64,000 nucleotides of DNA, taken from contig JAACMV010000023.1 of assembly GCA_010909725.1 (NCBI GenBank), forward strand, positions 496,001 through 560,000, read 5' to 3'. Shown one piece after another: positions 1-9,928 of the stretch. Under the pieces are notes generated by a model that saw nothing but the letters and a program-made list of their open reading frames with translations, did not search any database and was not told the DNA's origin. How positions within the stretch are numbered: position 1 is the first letter of the stretch; each line of letters starts with the position of its first letter. A program made the position numbers and the translations under genes. The DNA is from Picochlorum sp. 'celeri' (taxonomy: Eukaryota > Chlorophyta > Trebouxiophyceae).

Positions 1-1022
1 CCCTGGCAGATCCAAAGCTTGCACCATTGGATGCTGTGTCTGAGCAGGGCAAAATATGATGGACTCTTCCCCCTTCCTCATAGCACAAATGCCTGCTTCA
101 AGCTCTTTTGGAAGAGATCCATCCCCGATATCACATGTGATGGTTGACTCTGGATGTATCACTGTAGAGGGAGATGCTATTGATTTTCCTGTAACAACCA
201 CCGTCACTGTATATGGCTCTCTGGGTGTCTCCCATCCTTCTCCATCACATAATTCTTCTTTAAATACATTGCTATTATCATCAATCTCTATCATCTTGGC
301 TTGTGATCTCCACATGATGAGTTCTATGTCTGCTTTATACGTCTCTGTGTCATCTATAAAGGATCCATTACTCTTCATGGCCTGAGCCATCGAGGACTGC
401 GACACATCACGATGCAAAAAACACATGCTGGGCTTCATAACCACCACTGATCTCTCTCCAGCAGTCATGGACAGCACAGCAATCTCAATTCCCCGCAATG
501 GCCGAGCAGAGGCCTTTTCCAACATGTACAGACATGGCTGTCCTGTCCCGCCATGTTCGAGCCTTGTCGAAAAAAGGATCGAATCGTCCTTGTCATGAGC
601 AATAGTGACATGTAAGAAGACCTATACCAAGAGCAACGTGTATGACTTAGTGTCGGTTACAGGTCCAGCACGCCATGCTACAGAGTTGGCGTCATATCAG
701 ATATCTCAAATAAAGACACCTACCAAATCTCCCTTCCGAGGCGTTTCACCTCCTTCAGCTCCTGGCTGAATTACTGCCTTCATAACCCCTCCTGAGATCA
801 ATTCATCCTCTTCTCTATACAATATGGGCAGAAGAGTGGGAACAAAGACACAGAGCCAACATGTCCACACAGACGCACATTCAGTCAACAAACATACCTT
901 GACGCAGATCCATCATCAATTCCGAGTTCTTTATAGTCTACCTCTGCTTTGATATCATTTAAATTGATTAAATCCCTCCGAATCGCCTCAAACTTGTCCT
1001 GCAGATCCTGGAGAGAACGCAT
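1..1022 (-). CDS. PAS1-like multi-domain FKBP, 3' part beyond the window
   Basis: Three exons on the minus strand: 1022-898, 814-724 and 621-1, joined in frame, giving 279 residues before the window edge. The start ATG at 1022 is followed by a short acidic/helical stretch. The second exon carries SGGVMKAVIQPGAEGGETP and runs into an FKBP-like fold. About residue 180 the sequence GEGWETPREPYTV closely matches the linker between FKBP repeats of plant PASTICCINO1 (from memory of the family). PAS1 is a multi-FKBP, TPR-containing immunophilin that acts as a scaffold at the ER in very-long-chain fatty-acid synthesis; the TPR part would lie outside the window. Many FKBP active-site aromatics are not evident in this first repeat, so isomerase activity is doubtful. 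Identity as a PAS1 relative is fairly secure; function is inferred. Confidence 0.8.
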
Positions 1023-1177
1023 GGCTTGATTGCTCCTTTGAGTTTCGGAGAACCAACAGCACAAGTATCCTCGAAACGGTACAACACGTGGTCTCGATTG
1101 GAACAAATTATCTACTTTGATTATTATTACGAGAAGGAGAAAATTTGTGTATGGACATTCAATGTCGAAGATGATTT

Positions 1178-1867
1178 TTAATTTCGAACTGACAGCAATT
1201 TGACATCCATGAGAAGAGTTCTGTTGAAATCTTGTAGTGTTGGGTTGTCAAGGACGAAATCAAGAGCTCTCTGTCCACCTAGATCATTTGGCTGTGGACC
1301 ATACCTGTATTTGTACAAACTGCTCTCTTCGCTAGAGGACAGGAAACGTTGTGATCGATCCCTTGGATACCCCAACTCTGGATGGTTTCCTACAATCTGA
1401 AGCCTCCTAACCCCCCCTACTTTCATACCAGACACAGCCTCTTCAATAGCTGGAATAGCTTCCTTGCGACCCAGCCGAAATTCATACGGTTCATCTTTCA
1501 ATGAGGAATTACCAAAGCGTTTCCCTTGATAGCCCTCAGTGTATCCAGCCCAGTGAATCACGCATGTGCTGCCTTCCTTTGGCAATTTCCCGGATCCTTC
1601 TTTAATATCATAGAATCTGAGTCCAGAAGCAGTCTCTGTGAAGTCATCCGCTGCCCAGGCTGGTTTCTCCAAGTCCAAACCAATGCTGCAAGACGCAGAG
1701 AGGAAGCATAGCAAGGCTCGACGATCTATCAGCTCTACAGAGTCGCCATTATCGAAATTTCTGATCGATCTTACAGGTTTCAGTACAGATGCACGATGGA
1801 TGGCTCTTCTCGAAACTAGTGGACTCTTTGAATTGCCGGTTTGCAAAAGCACAGTCGAGGCTTGCAT
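1178..1867 (-). CDS. Thylakoid-lumen FKBP-type peptidyl-prolyl isomerase
   Basis: Single exon, 229 residues, ATG at 1867. The N-terminus is rich in Ser/Arg like a plastid transit peptide. It is followed by a second signal with a twin arginine (DRRALLCFLSASCSIG) and an AWA cleavage site near residue 72, the pattern of Tat-imported lumen proteins. The mature part is an FKBP domain (TASGLRFYDIKEGSG to the C-terminus) with the insertion GPQPNDLGGQRALDFVLDN typical of lumenal plant FKBPs of the FKBP16/17/18 group; I cannot choose the subgroup. The role is likely folding or assembly of photosynthetic complexes. The stop codon of SufS lies only 54 bp upstream on the same strand, so the 5' leader must be very short or overlap that gene. 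Confidence 0.85.
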   Translation of the reverse strand: MQASTVLLQTGNSKSPLVSRRAIHRASVLKPVRSIRNFDNGDSVELIDRRALLCFLSASCSIGLDLEKPAWAADDFTETASGLRFYDIKEGSGKLPKEGSTCVIHWAGYTEGYQGKRFGNSSLKDEPYEFRLGRKEAIPAIEEAVSGMKVGGVRRLQIVGNHPELGYPRDRSQRFLSSSEESSLYKYRYGPQPNDLGGQRALDFVLDNPTLQDFNRTLLMDVKLLSVRN

Positions 1868-1921
1868 CTCAATTGGATATTACACGAAATATTCATATAT
1901 TATTATGATATGCACAGATGA

Positions 1922-3453
1922 TTACATGCCCATCTCTCGGAAGAATGCAATAGTTTCTTCCAAAGACTGGACAAAGCAATCTACATCTTCGAGTGTATTG
2001 TAAATGTACGGGCTTGCTCGGATCGACGCTGCGACACCGAGACTTTGATGCAATGGCTGCGTACAAAGATGGCCAGACCTGACTGCGATACCGTTCTGAT
2101 CCAGGATTGTTGATAGGTCAGTGGGATGGATGCCTTCCACATTGAAAGTTGCCAGGGCAGATCTGCCCTGATCGGCATCATACGATGGACCATACACTGT
2201 CAGACCTTTGATATTTTGTAACTGCACCACACAAAATCATGATTTAGTACCGCTATCCTAGATGCAATACCATGCATACGCACACACCTTTGAATGCAAA
2301 TACGTGCCCAGATGCTTCTCATATGCCTCTACATTGTCCATTCCAATGTTCTGCAAGAAATCGCATGCTGCCCCGAAACCAATAGCCTCTGCAATTGCTG
2401 GGGTGCCTGCTTCAAACCGAGAAGGTGGTGCGGCGAACGTGGTCTTCTCAAGTGTCACAACATCAATCATCTCACCTCCTCCCATCCATGGTGGCATGGA
2501 TTCTAATGCTTCCGTGGTTCCCCACAGGAACCCAATACCAGTTGGACCGCACATCTTGTGAGCAGACCCTACTATCCAATCCACCCCAAGCCTCTGCACG
2601 TCAATGGGAATATTTGCCACGGACTGGCATGCGTCCAAAAGAACTTTTGAACCCACTCGCTTGGCCATCTCTACAACCTTGTCCACAGGCAGATGGCACC
2701 CCAAAGCATTGCTCATATGCACCAGAGAGATCAACCTCGTCCTGGGTCCAACCAGTTCTTCTAACACATTCATGTCCAATCTCTGATTCGTATCCAATGG
2801 TACAAACTTGAGCACCACACCCCTTTTCTCAGCCAAGAGTTGCCATGGGACAATATTGCTATGATGTTCGGCCACAGACAGAATAATCTCGTCACCCTCC
2901 GACAGAGTAGAACCCCATGTATTGGCCACCAGATTAATTGCCTCCGTGGCATTCCTCGTGAAGACGATATTCTCTGGAGTTGAGGCATTGACAAAACCTG
3001 CCACCTTTTGCCTGGCACTCTCGTACTCTGTCGTCGCCCTTGCACTGAGTGCGTGGACACCACGATGCACATTGCTATTATATTCTCTATAGTACTCTGT
3101 CATGGTACTAATAACGCTCTCGGGCTTCTGTGAGGTGGCAGCGTTGTCCAGATAAACCAGGCGTTTGCCGTGAACCTCTTGGTCCAATACGGGAAACTCT
3201 TGTCTAATTTCTTTTCCTAATTCAGCAATTGAATCCACGCTAAGAGCTCTCTGCAATGGATGACGGTCGTGAGAAGGATACTTGTGTGTGTTCGAATAAT
3301 ACAGACTACTACCACTTATTTCAAAACAAAACGCACATGAACAGTTGGAGAGAACCTAGTACTATGTATGTTCACTCTAGTAGATCCTTTTACGCTGTTA
3401 AATGCCCCAATATGGCCTTTTGGGCCAGAGGACAGTGACACTCGTTGGGCCAT
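1922..3453 (-). CDS. SUFS: Plastid cysteine desulfurase SufS (NFS2 type)
   Basis: Three exons: 3453-3337 (transit peptide, MAQRVSLSSGPKGHIGAF start), 3250-2288 and 2221-1922, all phase 0, giving 459 residues. The enzyme takes sulfur from cysteine via pyridoxal phosphate to feed plastid Fe-S cluster assembly with SufE. Visible signatures are YLDNAATSQKP, AEHHSNIVPWQ, the PLP lysine in GSAHKMCGPTGIGFLWG, and the catalytic cysteine in AVRSGHLCTQPLH near the C-terminus. The mid-length active-site loop and the length match group II SufS rather than mitochondrial NFS1. The first exon is separated by an 86-nt intron with a GTGCGT donor and TTGCAG acceptor. The transit exon was found by reading upstream of the open frame, and its ATG is the first in frame. 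Confidence 0.93.
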
Positions 3454-3651
3454 GGTGTGCTGGAGTTGACCCAAATACGCTCAAGAAATGGAAATTACAA
3501 CGTTGACAAAAACAAATTCAAAAATAAAATGGACAACCAAAAGTCTGCACCGTGTATTATAGCGTAAATCAATCATTTTTTATTCTCCAGCCAACCATGC
3601 CCGAGTACCATGCCATGGTTAGTACACCAAAGATCATGGGTGCTGGACCAC

Positions 3652-4686
3652 CTACAATATCAGTTCTAGATCTTTGATGCAAATATTTGCAGTCTCTGAT
3701 CCCAGATTTTCAAAGTGGAGTCTATTCAGATCTGCTTCGCTGATATCGTCGCAGGTGAATGCACTCATATCAAAGGAAAACTTCTCCCAACCTCCCTCGG
3801 CTCTTTCAACTTTTGTTGCCCTTGGTAGCTTTGTACGGGAATCCCAGCAGCCATTTCCCTGATCATTATTGATCATGAACGCTACATCTGACATGGACCC
3901 ACTGCTTCTTGCTAAAAATTCAACCCTCTTGGCTTTTTGCATCATCTTCTCAATCTTTGGCTTGTGACTCCGAAAGTGGAATCCGCCATAGGTGAAAATA
4001 TTGGCACACAATGCTTTAGATCCATCTTTGAGATCCACTAAATTCGGATGATACGTCTTAATCGAGTTTTTTTCGTTTGAATATACGGTTTTCTGCCACC
4101 CGAGCCCAATCTTTCCCTGGACAAAGACTTTGGGACTTATTCCTTGTTGGAAATTTTCCTCCCATGTCTTCCAATCACTATCAACTAATTCCCGGAATTT
4201 CGCAACGCAAGGGACTGGCCTATAAGACAATCCAATAATACCTTTTCCTGGATCTGCCAGCCTCCCGAAAGCCTGCTCAGAAAGGTCGAGATGATCCATA
4301 TCTCCACAGCACCATTCTTCATTTCCTGAGCAAGGACATGAATCTACAACCTTGACTACAATCGACATGGACTCATTGTAGCATGCATCCTCACGAGGCA
4401 GATTTACTTGTCCACTAGAAGAGATTGCACGAATCCCCCTGCATTTTACCTCATAGCATAGGCCACAAGAGCCTCGAAAGTCAGGATGTACGTCTGGCAG
4501 GGCAGCCACAGAGTCTATTCCGAAATCCGCTTCGTAACCATCGACCCCTTCCAATTTGCCATATCCGCAAGAACCTTGTCCAGGATGGTTATACCATGTT
4601 GCCCTCCCTTTCTTCCAATCCACAGCAGCTACCACTGTAACAAACAAGAACAGCATGCATGCTGTTTCAACCACAAAGCTATTCAT
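3652..4686 (-). CDS. Expansin-like secreted protein, two domains
   Basis: 344 residues from ATG 4686. Upstream in-frame codons exist, but the first ATG is followed directly by a signal peptide (hydrophobic LFLFVTVVAA), which decides the start. Residues about 25-170 form a double-psi beta-barrel with GRATWYNHPGQGSCGYG, CGLCYEVKC, and HLDLSEQAFGRLADPGKG, which is the expansin/GH45-like HFD-type motif. The C-terminal half has a WEKFSFDMSAF segment and may be the carbohydrate-binding domain of expansins. Expansins loosen cellulose/xyloglucan contacts without hydrolysis; algal members may act on other walls or scales. The N-glycosylation motif NES and many cysteines fit secretion. It could alternatively be a GH45-related enzyme, but the first catalytic Asp of GH45 is not obvious. 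Confidence 0.8.
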   Translation of the reverse strand: MNSFVVETACMLFLFVTVVAAVDWKKGRATWYNHPGQGSCGYGKLEGVDGYEADFGIDSVAALPDVHPDFRGSCGLCYEVKCRGIRAISSSGQVNLPREDACYNESMSIVVKVVDSCPCSGNEEWCCGDMDHLDLSEQAFGRLADPGKGIIGLSYRPVPCVAKFRELVDSDWKTWEENFQQGISPKVFVQGKIGLGWQKTVYSNEKNSIKTYHPNLVDLKDGSKALCANIFTYGGFHFRSHKPKIEKMMQKAKRVEFLARSSGSMSDVAFMINNDQGNGCWDSRTKLPRATKVERAEGGWEKFSFDMSAFTCDDISEADLNRLHFENLGSETANICIKDLELIL

Positions 4687-5113
4687 CTGATTCCTGGCAA
4701 TATTCTGTGTTTTGTTTGAAATTATTGAGATCGTGAACGCCAATACCCCTGATGGAAGTACTGATGCATCAACTGATTGATTCTGACGCAAGAGGGGATG
4801 ACGCTACAGCGGTGGACTGGTCAACTTCTCCTTGGCTTGTTTTGCATGAATATGAAGCAGATGCCCATGATCCTCATGCATTTTGCTGGCAATATAGGTC
4901 GTACATCCTCATGGGGAGAGTCGAACGTCTCAATGGTCATACATGCTTGATTGGGATGGATCGAAAAGGGAAATCGGCCAAGTTGATGCATCCTAGAAAA
5001 TTCAAATGTGTCTGACAGGCGTGTCAGACGGATGTCAGACGACGAACATTACACATCAGTTGGCAAATACATTTCCACAGGACGCGCAGTAAAATAATAA
5101 ATACGTGTCAGGA
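4687..5113. promoter_or_regulatory. Upstream region of the expansin-like gene
   Basis: 427 bases between the sorting-nexin stop (5114) and the expansin ATG (4686), both minus-strand. An 87-codon plus-strand frame (4752-5015) crosses it but has no recognisable features. The region holds a perfect inverted repeat plus a third copy of its half-site at 5010-5041 (listed separately). No RNA gene seen. Confidence 0.5.
5010..5041. repeat. Inverted repeat GTCTGACA-ggcg-TGTCAGAC with third half-site
   Basis: Arms 5010-5017 and 5022-5029 are perfect complements around a 4-base spacer. The half-site TGTCAGACG recurs directly at 5033-5041, three bases after the second copy ends. This looks like a cluster of transcription-factor sites; the owner gene could be the expansin (324 bp downstream on the minus strand). 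Confidence 0.6.
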
Positions 5114-6986
5114 CTACTGCCGAATATGGCCCGAATAGTCCTGTCGAAAATCAGTGTTCACAGTATCCCAGTCCTCGGCAACTGTTTGCTCAAAGGAACC
5201 TCGAGACTTTGATAATTCTTTTGAGATCAAGCTGAAATCTTGAGCCTGTTCTTTCTTCCACCTGTCATAGTCAAATTCGTTTCTACGCGTGATTTCTTGG
5301 TATCCTCGATCTGCAGCTTGGACGGCAGCCTCAAGGGCAGCAATATCATTCTTTGAGGACTCAATCTTTTTCGCTATTGATGGGTCACTCATGGCGCTCG
5401 CATTCTGAGTTGATTCTAAATACACCAATGAATCTTTGGCCTTTCGTAAATCTTCCTGCAGATTTGTCAGGGTGAGGAATGCAGTCTCCCTTTCCTTCAA
5501 TGCATCCAGTGCTGCTGGTGCCATTGCCAGCTGCCCATGAATGGGATCGAGAGAGAGAAGCGTCATTTCTGCAGCATTTCTTTCCTGCCTGCTCATCTTC
5601 ACTGCCATCATACCTACCCTCCTAGCATCCGATGCCAAAGTTTGCGTCGTCGAGGTGAATTCAGAGTACTGGCCTGTTGGTCCACCATACTCGTCCTCAT
5701 ATTTTGCGAGTCGAATGAGCGACAACCCGACGTCACCTGTAATACTAGCGAATCGTTCCATTTCTCTGACAATTTTCTCTGATTTTCTGGACAAATCAAC
5801 CAAAGAATCTGAGTATCCTTCTATCCCTGCCTTCAGTTCCTGCACACATGTATAAAGCCTTTGTCAGTCTCCACCTGCACCAAGCAAACTCGTTACAAAA
5901 CGACATACCCTAAGTTTAGATTCCTTCTCTGGTAACTGTATTGAAGAATGCGACACTTCTTGTCGCATTTTCTCACCCATCTCCCTCAACATTCGCAGTA
6001 CATCATTAGTATTTCGAGCATTCTTAGAAACATCATTCACATTGGGAATGGAGGTCTCTGACCCCATCAGTTGGCTGGGAAGTCTAGCTACACCTTCAAT
6101 AATACTTGCTCGCAGAGGCTGTAACTGCTGCCATTCCAAACTCTCCAAAAGCCTTCCTTCAGCAGTGAGAAAGACTCGCAACTCATCCCCACGGCCAATG
6201 ACAGGATGCTCACACAACCTACTCAAATACCGTTGTAAGTCAGCCCTTCGATATTCTATAAAATCAGCCTCTGGCCGCCCGTTCGTAGCCGCATCAAGCG
6301 TTCCCTTTTCTGGCCGTGGGAAAATGAAATACCCACGCTGATTCTCACTCAAAAGATCTGCTAATGCCTATAGAAAACACAATGCCGTGCGTCATGAATA
6401 CTTCGAATAGTTCGATATCTTTGACATGAAATTGTCCACACGTACCACGAAATCGCTAAACCTGCGCCGAACTTCCACCTGCCGAAACTCAGAGGACAAC
6501 ACTGAACTTGAAAACACAGACGTTATCAAGTACTCATAGTGTGATGACGTCAAACCAGGGATATATGGATGATCCGATACGTGCTTTATCGGATCTGTAA
6601 CAGAAACTGTGATTGTTGAACGTCCCTCGGACTCTTCTCCAACATCCTGACCGTTTCCTAGAGCAGTTGTCACTTCCAAGTCTCGCTTGTCTCTTGGCCC
6701 CTTCTCCTTCGTCTTAACAGTTAACTTGCGTTTAATTGAAGCTTTATTTTCGTCTTCTTCGATTAATGGTCCTTTTTCCTCATCGATTTCAGTCAAACCC
6801 AAGGGAGTAGAGTGAGAGTCCTCCTTCGAACTAGACTTGGAAGGACGTGGCTCTTCTCCAACAGTGACCTCTTCATCCTGTATAGAAGAAGATAAATATC
6901 ACTTTCATTGATATACAATCATCGTGAGTACCAAGATAACCAACCTCTGTCGTCCCAAGGGCGCGAAGTGGATCTTCCACCACCAT
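5114..6986 (-). CDS. Sorting nexin with PX and BAR domains (SNX1/2-like)
   Basis: Four exons: 6986-6945, 6877-6446, 6367-5909 and 5839-5114, all joined in phase 0, giving 552 residues. The acidic/basic N-terminus is disordered. The PX domain begins around residue 85 (STITVSVTDPIKHV) and has the phosphoinositide-binding core VEVRRRFSDF followed after the intron by ALADLLSENQRGYFIFP. The C-terminal ~300 residues are a long helical, heptad-rich BAR region ending DTVNTDFRQDYSGHIRQ. SNX1/2-type proteins bind PI3P membranes on endosomes and form the retromer-associated coat. The 14-codon first exon ends at an unusual GTTGGT donor. Assignment to SNX1/2 rather than SNX4-like is an inference from the PX-BAR order. 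Confidence 0.85.
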
Positions 6987-7173
6987 AATGCCTTGTATTG
7001 TATTCGTTATCAACGAATACTGATAAACCAAATCCAAAAGTAACAATTTTCAATTGAATGTACCAGTCCTGGACACATTTGCTCATGTATTTGACCACAA
7101 GATCTGTTATGAGATCTGATCAGATGCTCATGAGAGCATGTAGAACAGTACCACATTCTCATTCAAAATAACC
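6987..7173. promoter_or_regulatory. Short divergent promoter with overlapping palindromes
   Basis: 187 bases separate the ATGs of the sorting nexin (minus) and the plastid membrane protein (plus). At 7114-7125 lies the perfect palindrome ATCTGATCAGAT. It overlaps ATGCTC-atga-GAGCAT (7124-7139), and AGATCT also occurs at 7100-7105. The 11-mer GATCTGATCAG (7113-7123) recurs exactly at 24111-24121 in another divergent promoter. Confidence 0.6.
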
Positions 7174-7914
7174 ATGATTGCAGCAAATAAGAACTATTCA
7201 CCCCAGTTGGGGCTGTGTCACCCCCATACGATTCGAACTAGTAGTGGAGTTGGCAGACGAGTTACACATGGATTTAGGCGAGCCTTCCACCCAGTGCGGG
7301 CGGAGGATGGTGATAGAGTACAAAATATAGCAGAAAATGGTATGAATTGATGAAAGTATGAGCACACCAAGGTGCGATGTCTCTTACGTGTTTGGCTGTG
7401 GTTTGTTGCAGATAAGCAAGAGATAAACAAGGTAGAGGAGACTGCCAAAGATGTCGATCTGGATAAGGAGGTCACCAAATTTGCCAGGAATGCGGCTACA
7501 ACGTTTGCACCCAGGGCATCGGGTGCGACAAAGAATCCAGCATACAAGGGGAGTTTGCTGTACACTGTATTTGATGTGCAGGCCTGGGTGGCCCTTGTGG
7601 TGGGAGGATTACTGTCATTCAACATTATTTTCCCATCTGATGAGCCAGATATTGCCCGTTTGATGGGAATGTGGTCTATTTGGATGTTTACAATTCCCTC
7701 TTTACGAGCACGCGAGTGCACGCAGCCCGAAAAGGATGCACTGAACCTTCTCTTTCTGGCCATTCCGCTTGCTAATGTCTTGTTGCCATTTGTGTGGAAG
7801 AATTTCGGCTTCATTTTCACGGCAGACTGCGTGTTATTAGCTGGGGTATTTGCATGGAAAGGACTATTGCCAGGTGGTTCGGCGTCTACAACACAAGACG
7901 ATGCGGCCGTCTAA
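7174..7914 (+). CDS. Plastid multi-pass membrane protein, unknown function
   Basis: Two exons, 7174-7339 and 7412-7914 (72-nt intron, GTATGA donor, TTGCAG acceptor), 222 residues. Exon 1 supplies a basic, Ser/Thr-rich N-terminus (MIAANKNYSPQLGLCHPH start) that resembles a plastid transit peptide. The mature part has about four hydrophobic helices: QAWVALVVGGLLSFNIIF, GMWSIWMFTIPSL, ALNLLFLAIPLANVLLPFVW and FIFTADCVLLAGVFAW. The motif IPSLRARECTQPEKDALN between helices 2 and 3 is probably the conserved core. The look is that of a small cyanobacteria-derived thylakoid or envelope protein, but I do not recognise the family and assign no activity. Confidence 0.75.
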
Positions 7915-8067
7915 TTTACATGTGAGATTTCTGTAGAGACGGAACGTTCGACATCAACGCGCCACCTGATGACGTGGATAGATGAAACTTGACGAGTCCT
8001 ATTCATTCACTTTCATTCATTAAGTAAAATAAATATCGACTATTTAGACATATATACGTGCTTTATA

Positions 8068-9873
8068 ATGCTGCGTTGGATAGCTGCTTCGCAGCAGCCT
8101 GCAATTGCGTTTATCGAAGGGCTTTTGAAGAATCGAAAGCCCGACTATAAACCTTCCGTCTACGGTGACAAACCGGAAGGGATACAACCAAGTAGTACTA
8201 AAGAAATAGAGGATATTTTGGTGAGACTAGATGGACAAGCCATGGAATGGCGAAAGAAGAGCAGGAAGGAGAAGGCCAAGGTCTTACGACAGTGCTGCAC
8301 AAGTTTGACAGATATGGCAGAAGAGTTAGCTTCACTGTCAACAGAGCATAAAGGTACATATGGTCAGGGTATTGGTGAGGAGTATTTGGGAGTGATCCCA
8401 ATTGCTTCCTACTTGCTAGAGGTATCTGAGTCATTGGAGTCTGATGGGTACATGAAACCATACAAGATTCGAGCGTCTCCGGATCAGACCCAGTGGATTG
8501 TGGATGTATTCCCCACAGGTATCGACACCCTTTCTTTTGGAGGATTCCAAGGGGAACTATGGATAAGCCCTGGCCATGGTGTTACGCAAGGTCACACGGT
8601 GAGCAATGCAGAGAATGATGATGTCAATGCTCCAGGGGTGGGGCTTGTGCTCGGAGCTGGGAACCAGTATCCATTAGCTATCTTGGATATTTTCCACATA
8701 TTGGTAATGCAGAGTCGCGTGGTTGTGTGTAAGATGAATCCGGTGAATGAATACATGGGGCCTTTGTTGAGACGAGCTTTGGCACCTCTCGTTGAGAATG
8801 GATATTTGGAATTTGTATACGGAGGTCCAAAGCAGGGATCGTTCTTAGTTGATAATCCATTGATAAAATCTATTCATTTGACGGGGTCCTGTAGCACATA
8901 TGATAAAATCCTGTGGAAAGGCAAGCCAAAGAATGGTGAGCCAAAGTGCCAGAAGGATGTGAGTGCAGAATTGGGATGTGTGACGCCATACATCATCGTT
9001 CCAGGGAAATGGAATGCAGAGGATATAGAATATCATGCAAACAATGTAGTCTCTGGACTTGTACACAATGCTGGTCACAATTGCTTGAAGGCAGAGGTTT
9101 TGGTGACGGATGCATCATGGCCCCAGCGAGAGGAATTTCTAGATGCTGTCAGAAGAATTTTGAGTTCAACGCCTCAGCGTTCTGCATACTACCCTGGCAG
9201 TGAGGAGAAATTTAATAGATTTGAGAAACGTTTTCCGGAGTGTGAGAGCTTGGGAAAAGATGTTGCATCTGAGGCGCCATCAGGTAAGGAATATGGGTCT
9301 CATCATCCATGGAAATTCCAAACGGGGCTGGACGAGGAAACATGCCATGTCTCTGAAGAGAACTGGTGTGGTGTTTTGCAAGAAGTTTCGTTGGATCGTC
9401 GGGGTGATTCTGTCTCCGAGTTTCTGGATGCAGCATCAGATTTTGTGAACGACAAGTGCTGGGGGACATTATCTTGCTCTGTCTTCATAGATCCCAGAAC
9501 TCAGAGGAAACATTCGAGCGAATTCAATACTTTCATAGCTAATCTTAAGTATGGATCAATATGTATCAATGTACCTGGAATGGTGGGCTTTGGGGTGACT
9601 AAACTGACCTGGGGAGCCTATGGAGATGATAACACCTGCAACCCTACCCCCAGCCATGATATTGGAAGCGGTAATTGCAAGGTCCACAACTCCTTACTTT
9701 TTGACAATGTACAAAAATCAGTGATTTATGGACCATGGCAGTTTCATCCATTCCCATACTGGCTCGTGTCGAACAGGAATACAGAGGAGATTGGCAAGAA
9801 GGCCCTTGAGTATTTTGTCCACAAGTCCTTCAAGACATTGTCAGGCGTTCTTGTGGCTGCCCTCAAAGGGTGA
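8068..9873 (+). CDS. Aldehyde dehydrogenase superfamily protein, divergent
   Basis: Single exon, 601 residues, first ATG 8068. An ALDH fold is visible: APGVGLVLGAGNQYPLAILDI in the position of the cofactor-binding region, SIHLTGSCSTYDKILW after it, then the general base Glu301 in VSAELGCVTPYII, and the nucleophile Cys339 in NAGHNCLKAEVLV. Classical ALDHs have GQ.C where this has GHNC, and the protein is ~100 residues longer than the usual 500. It belongs to a less studied subgroup (similar long ALDH-like proteins occur in bacteria, from memory). The substrate is unknown. The N-terminus is only weakly presequence-like, so location is uncertain. It converges on FabZ with a 55-bp gap. Confidence 0.8.
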   Translation: MLRWIAASQQPAIAFIEGLLKNRKPDYKPSVYGDKPEGIQPSSTKEIEDILVRLDGQAMEWRKKSRKEKAKVLRQCCTSLTDMAEELASLSTEHKGTYGQGIGEEYLGVIPIASYLLEVSESLESDGYMKPYKIRASPDQTQWIVDVFPTGIDTLSFGGFQGELWISPGHGVTQGHTVSNAENDDVNAPGVGLVLGAGNQYPLAILDIFHILVMQSRVVVCKMNPVNEYMGPLLRRALAPLVENGYLEFVYGGPKQGSFLVDNPLIKSIHLTGSCSTYDKILWKGKPKNGEPKCQKDVSAELGCVTPYIIVPGKWNAEDIEYHANNVVSGLVHNAGHNCLKAEVLVTDASWPQREEFLDAVRRILSSTPQRSAYYPGSEEKFNRFEKRFPECESLGKDVASEAPSGKEYGSHHPWKFQTGLDEETCHVSEENWCGVLQEVSLDRRGDSVSEFLDAASDFVNDKCWGTLSCSVFIDPRTQRKHSSEFNTFIANLKYGSICINVPGMVGFGVTKLTWGAYGDDNTCNPTPSHDIGSGNCKVHNSLLFDNVQKSVIYGPWQFHPFPYWLVSNRNTEEIGKKALEYFVHKSFKTLSGVLVAALKG

Positions 9874-9928
9874 AAACAGCAATGCATTTCTATTTTTTAC
9901 ATAATTAATCATAGTCAATAAGACCTAT

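Noticed and set aside
4649..4666. 18-bp perfect palindrome AACAGCATGCATGCTGTT
   Set aside because: It lies inside the expansin signal-peptide coding sequence, where codon use can produce it; not reported as regulatory.
4752..5015. 87-codon plus-strand frame upstream of the expansin-like gene
   Set aside because: It overlaps the expansin promoter, has no signal, domain or intron support, and crosses an inverted-repeat cluster that looks regulatory.
7218..7820. 200-codon minus-strand frame
   Set aside because: Runs opposite the spliced plastid membrane protein, whose transit peptide and helices are far better supported.
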